A stretch of DNA of 64,000 nucleotides from Porodaedalea pini (Eukaryota; Basidiomycota; Agaricomycetes; Hymenochaetales; Hymenochaetaceae): contig NBAY01000023.1 of assembly GCA_002794775.1 (NCBI GenBank), positions 496,001 to 560,000 on the forward strand. Reading direction: 5' to 3'. Below the pieces are notes generated by a model that worked only from the letters and a program-made list of their open reading frames with translations, was not told the origin of the DNA and made no database searches. Below are positions 60,139 through 64,000 of this stretch, in pieces. Within the stretch, counting starts at the first letter, position 1. The number at the start of each line of letters is the position of its first letter. The translations under genes were made by a program, and so were the position numbers.

Positions 60139-62176
60139 ATGACAATGGCTGAGATATATGTAAGCTCACACCCATGTTGTTCCCTCTCATCACTCACGCC
60201 CCACAGTCGCGTTGTCTCGGACATATCCCCTTGTTGCACCACACTAGATCTTGATCACAACATGGAGAGCCATATGGAGGAAGAGGACCAGCTAAGTAGC
60301 AGCACAAGTGGGTCATCAGCATCCCATGATCTCTTTGAATCATTAACATCGGACAGTAAGTCAGAGCAAGTCGCTTTCTTTTTTCACCCCTTTCAATTTA
60401 TCTTTAGTTTGCAGCTTCTGTAGGGATCTTTATCCAGATGATGGCAAAGACAGCGGCAGCTGAAGCCACCTCATCAAAAGAAAAAGGCAAATCCTTAGAA
60501 ATCCAATGCAAGAAAGAGACCCGCACTGGACAGTGGCTGACAGCAGGGAGGAAGCGAAAGCAGGGTATAAAAATATGGCGAGAGGAGTTATCTGCACAGA
60601 TCAATAAACTTGCAGAAAAAGTGGCACAGCAGCAGGCACAATTGGAGCAGCAGCAGGCAGAATTGGAGCAGCAGCAGGCAGAATGGGAGTGGCAGCAGGT
60701 GGAGAACCATGTGAAAGTTGATCAAAAGCTAGACTACATTCAGTCTTCAGTGGACATTAAGCAAGAATTGCACAATGCAGGAGCTGCCACAATGCAAAAA
60801 TCAGATCCATGTGCTGGAGCAAGCTCTTATATTGAACGTAAGCAGGTCCCTATTTTGGCCATTGATAAGCAAACTTACTGGGATTAATTTTACCATCAGT
60901 CGGTGAAGGTGCATAATGCTATACTGTGCCGACACCTCCTCGACTATAGGCACTGTCGTTTCTATGATGGAATGTATTTTTTCCTCAATGACTACCTACA
61001 ATACTGGTATAGCCCTCTCCATGCTTCCATATTCAATGTACCAGCCAAAGAGAGCATTGTCTTGCTGAGCTCTCGTGTGTCAGTTGCATCTGCTAGCAAC
61101 ACCCTGACCTCGGAATACACACAGCTTTCAGTAGAGCAGGGGTTGGAGTCATCAGCGTTGATTAAAAAGAAAGCTGCAAGAAAGGCAAAGGTGAGAGATG
61201 AGGCAAATGCGCTTGCGAAGGAGGCCGTAACCAAATTACTCAAAGAACATGCAGGACTTATCAGAGTGGAGATATCCGAAGACAAAATAGAAAAGGAAGG
61301 CAGACCATGGGCAAACGAATGGTATCACTCACTCAATGCATACCACCAGCTTGACACATTGGTGTGGACGACATTCTGGAAAAAAATAGCCCTTGGTGCT
61401 AATGTCATCAGGTCGTGGATTAGTAAACTAACAGGCAAAAAAATGATGAGAGAATATCGGGAGTTTGATACAGATGAACTCGACGTCTGGCTTGCCACCC
61501 TGCCAGGCTATGTGGCAATGCTGTGTGCATGGGTGAGACAACTTCAGGGTGAACAAGACAGATTCGCAGCAGTCGCTGAGACCATCCGTGACAGCTTTCT
61601 CGAGCTCAAAAATGTCTATGCAAATCGTGACGATACCCTACAACCCATCAAACTTCAATGTTTGATCACAAAAGTCCGTGCCATTGGGGAGGAGGACTGG
61701 CTTCACTACATACAGCATGCTGTGATGCAAATCGAGGGAACTTTGAAGGAGTTGGAAGGAAAAATTAACAATGCTATGTTCGCTTGCACTATGCTTGCAC
61801 AAAAGCAACTGTTGTATGCAATCTTGGTAGATGACTGGGAGCTTCATGAGGATGGGAATTCATATGTGCACCTGAGCTCCCTGCCAGATGAAACTTTGAA
61901 ACATCTTTGGGGACATGTGGTGCTTGAGGCCAAAATGAAGTTTCTGAGCTGTGGGAAGGACCTACAAGCACTGTTCTTTATGGTGACAACTGATTTCACA
62001 AATCTTGAAGTCAACACCGCTGTGGCACCCATGGACCTGCTGCTTGCAGCTGCTGTGTCTCAGCAGGCTCAACGGTAAATTATTCCTCTCCTTGGTTTCA
62101 TGACTTTGCTTTTGTTCTTTATGCAAACATTTCCTTCATCTTATGTAGTCCGCTTGTAACAGTGATCGAAAAGTGA
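60139..62176 (+). CDS. Unrecognised cargo gene 2, coiled-coil protein, intact
   Basis: Four exons (60139-60355, 60415-60845, 60900-62074, 62149-62176) total 1851 nt, giving 616 aa with no internal stop. I do not recognise the family. An acidic Ser-rich N-terminus is followed by a basic patch (RKRKQGIKIWREE) and a Gln/Glu coiled coil (AEKVAQQQAQLEQQQAEL) near residues 130-160. The C-terminal 350 residues are helical, with a Lys/Ala-rich segment (KKKAARKAKVRDEANALA), Trp-rich WANEWYHSLNAYHQ and repeated amphipathic helices. No zinc finger, nuclease or membrane segment is visible. The second intron has a weak donor (CAG/GTCCCT), and the frame could instead end at 62078 if intron 3 is not spliced. 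Intactness inside a decayed repeat block is notable. The inverted-arm position suggests a role in the mobile element, perhaps DNA binding, but that is inference. Confidence 0.6.
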
Positions 62177-62234
62177 ACAAATGACAATTTAGAGCTTATT
62201 TATAAATCTACGTATCCCTAGCAGTCCTAGCCAG

Positions 62235-64000
62235 TTCACCTGAGCACATCGTCAGAGGATTTCACTTGAGAATTGAGGGTAGCTATGCACCAGGGCCAGC
62301 GGACATACCCGCAGTGTTGGTAGAAGGCTCAACAGTCATTTGCACTAATCAACATAATCTCTCCATAAAGCCATGCATACACCACAACATCTCCTCCTTC
62401 TTCCGGCAGGGCAAGTTGTCGAAGTCAAGTTTTGAATAGCGAGAAGGCCAATTCAATTGGATTGAAATCTGGAGAGTACGCAGGAAGGAATTCAAGCTTC
62501 ATGCCGCTAGACACATGATTACAGAATGCATCAGTGCTGGAGCGATGCACAGGAGGAAAAAGCACTGCACCTGGATTTGATCAACTCGTGAATTTCATTC
62601 AACTTGTGGATAGCACAGTTGTCCATGACAATGACTGAGTTTGGTCCTGGAAAAGGTTCTGTATGATTGAGGAGACATGCGATGAAAGTGGTAAAGGATT
62701 CTGTATTGAATTTGCAGTCAAGCATTCTGTCAAGAGAGATTGCTGGAAGGATTGAATACCTGGAGGAAGTTTGACATATGACACCCTGAGGTATGATGGG
62801 ACTATGTGTACCTCTTTCCCCTGGTGAAAAACTGTTTGTGGCTGGCTTGATGCCCGTGTAAAGCCCATGCCTTTTTTCTCAAGAAAGTGCAATGGTCACA
62901 AGCGCTTTTGTCAATGAACACGAGCTGTTCAGCTTTGTATTTCTTGCCAATTTTGAGACAATATTGTATTCATGCAGTCTCACTGCATTCGTGTGCCTTC
63001 TTTGAAATCTTCGACCAGGTTGGATTTGGGCTCAACTAGTTGAAAATGAAAGACCATACCCTTTTCATAGTGAATCCAGCCCATTCCAACATCCTCCATA
63101 TCATAGAGTCCGAAATGTATTTACCAGAAGACGTGCTGAGCTTCTGCCTCAGCTCATCAAGGAATAGGTCCCTGTGTTGATTGACTGAACTGAGGAGATA
63201 CTGGTGGCAAATGGAATCCTGATGAGCAATGTCCATCAGCACTGGCACATTACACCTCACCTGTACATCCAGATAGTCCAACAGCCTTGGCCAGCCAGTC
63301 CTCTTTCCATCTCTCTTGACACCCCCAGTAGCCTCCCAGTCTTTTATGATCTGATAGATTGTTCGACAATTGACGTCCATCAATGCAGAAAGATGGTCCA
63401 TGGTGAACTCATTGGATTGGTGCAGCTTGAAGAGAATGGATTGCGCATCGTTTGAGAGGGCCTTGCCATGCGTCATTGTGGTGGGAGAGAAGGGTGTTTT
63501 CATGGTGAATGTGTTCATGTGCCAACCCCTAATCTGCATATACCGCTGACCATTGTAGCACACCAACCTCTCTTCAGTGAAGCCATCTGCTCTTCTGTCT
63601 AGACTGTGGGCAACAATGGTTATGCCTTGCTCTTGACCAAGAAGAGGCTGCCAGGTGTTGCTGTTCTGGATCTGAAAGGATGTCTTTGAGTCTGTTTGCA
63701 TGAACATACACTTGCGTATCTACTAGTGGTCCTGCATGGTGGATACGCTCACCTGGTATGCCGGTGAGATATCTGCAGCCATCTCTTCTTGAGATGGAGT
63801 AGTACTTATGAAGCAACACGTTGTTTCCAACTTCTATACTTCAGATGTGCAGGCGGCACATGGTGCTACAGTGTGCAGGTTGAAAATAAATTACCACTAC
63901 AGTGTCAAATCAAGGCGGAGGGGCCCCCAAATAACCCAGGCTATAGTAGATAGGATTGTCTATGTAGTGCAAGAAGTTTTGTATTTTTACCTGTCAAATT
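62235..64000 (-). repeat. Right inverted arm of the long-arm transposon (runs off the window)
   Basis: Reverse complement of the left arm from its inner end to the position matching 36506. Lengths match exactly (1766 bp), with only scattered substitutions. About 453 bp of outer arm should lie beyond the window. Confidence 0.85.
62236..63782 (-). pseudogene. DD34E transposase, right-arm copy
   Basis: Right to left: exon 63782-63753 (MAADISPAYQ), exon from 63710, intron 63009-63059, exon to 62571, intron 62507-62570, last exon 62506-62236. The N-terminal half has a helix-turn-helix (SALMDVNCRTIYQIIKDWE) followed by KRTGWPRLLDY, like the GRPR-type linker of Tc1 transposases. Catalytic D lies in FIDKSACDH, D in VMDNCAIHK and E in SPDFNPIELAF, with 34 residues between the last two after splicing. 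TGA codons interrupt it after CSETA, in LLFKT*LRQ and after STNDC, so this copy is probably inactive. Confidence 0.82.

Larger units (their letters stand above)
36053..64000. mobile_element. Long-arm DD34E (Tc1/mariner-type) transposon with two cargo genes; right end beyond the window
   Basis: The left terminus CTGCCCTTTTCAGAAG follows a TA inside the LINE RT. The left arm (36053-37195 plus 50666-51741) is 2219 bp. The right arm (62235 to the edge) is its reverse complement. From 36506 inward the left arm spans 1766 bp, exactly the visible length of the right arm. Both arms end one base past the transposase stop. Between them lie two divergent genes. Without nested LTR elements the whole would be about 8.7 kb. 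The alternative is two independent inverted copies, which would need coincident ends. Confidence 0.72.

Noticed and set aside
36053..64000. A Starship, Polinton or Helitron-type giant cargo element
   Set aside because: No tyrosine recombinase, protein-primed polymerase or Rep/helicase is present; the transposase is clearly DD34E.
1..64000. CRISPR arrays, operons or bacterial-type regulatory sites
   Set aside because: Spliceosomal introns and LTR elements show a eukaryotic nuclear sequence; no regularly spaced short repeats were seen.
1..64000. tRNA or rRNA genes
   Set aside because: No cloverleaf with A and B boxes and no rRNA core sequence was recognised by eye; a covariance-model search was not possible.

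Overview
This window looks like a basidiomycete, probably agaricomycete, nuclear chromosome from a repeat-rich genome. The evidence is many introns of about 45-80 nt, an uncharacterised gene of basidiomycete type, chromodomain-bearing Ty3/gypsy elements and heavy C-to-T decay at CpG sites. The organism is inferred; no ribosomal or mitochondrial marker is present.

Only the first 7 kb is ordinary genic DNA. It holds an eight-exon gene resembling the DUF6532 family (319-1790), an Old Yellow Enzyme-type flavin oxidoreductase (2994-4392), a small coiled-coil protein (4755-5195, minus) and a five-exon SAM-dependent methyltransferase (5704-6945, minus).

From about 7.05 kb to the right edge, almost everything can be read as insertions nested in one LINE. 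LINE ORF1 starts near 7054 and ORF2 at 19692; ORF2 is cut in its reverse transcriptase at 36050. In LINE ORF1 sit: a palindromic foldback MITE (7271-8119), a solo LTR (8543-9034), an unresolved stretch holding a second MITE (9943-10791), and a nearly intact gypsy chromovirus (element 1, 11891-18827). In the LINE endonuclease sits gypsy element 2 (19998-34594). Element 2 is itself interrupted by reverse-oriented element 4 (23877-32153), which holds two TG..CA elements of about 1 kb in opposite orientations. For most of these, removing the insert plus one target-site copy restores the interrupted reading frame.

The main discovery candidate starts at 36053. It is a Tc1/mariner-type (DD34E) element whose ends are long inverted arms. 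Each arm carries a whole transposase gene, and the visible parts of both arms are 1766 bp long. Both arms stop at the transposase stop codon and enclose two divergently transcribed, unrecognised genes: one intact (60139-62176, 616 aa) and one decayed (51846-59967, minus). Gypsy element 3 (37196-50660), containing element 5 (37661-43958, minus) and a solo LTR (47066-47921), has split the left arm. A non-autonomous LTR element without reverse transcriptase (element 6, 52269-58504) has split one cargo gene. The right arm runs off the window.

The gypsy elements show an 11-nt match between the primer-binding site and the predicted start of their own transcript, the arrangement known from Tf1 self-priming. 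Most premature stops are TGA where related copies or context suggest CGA, and LTR pairs differ mainly at CpG, so decay by deamination of methylated cytosine is the likely cause of inactivation.
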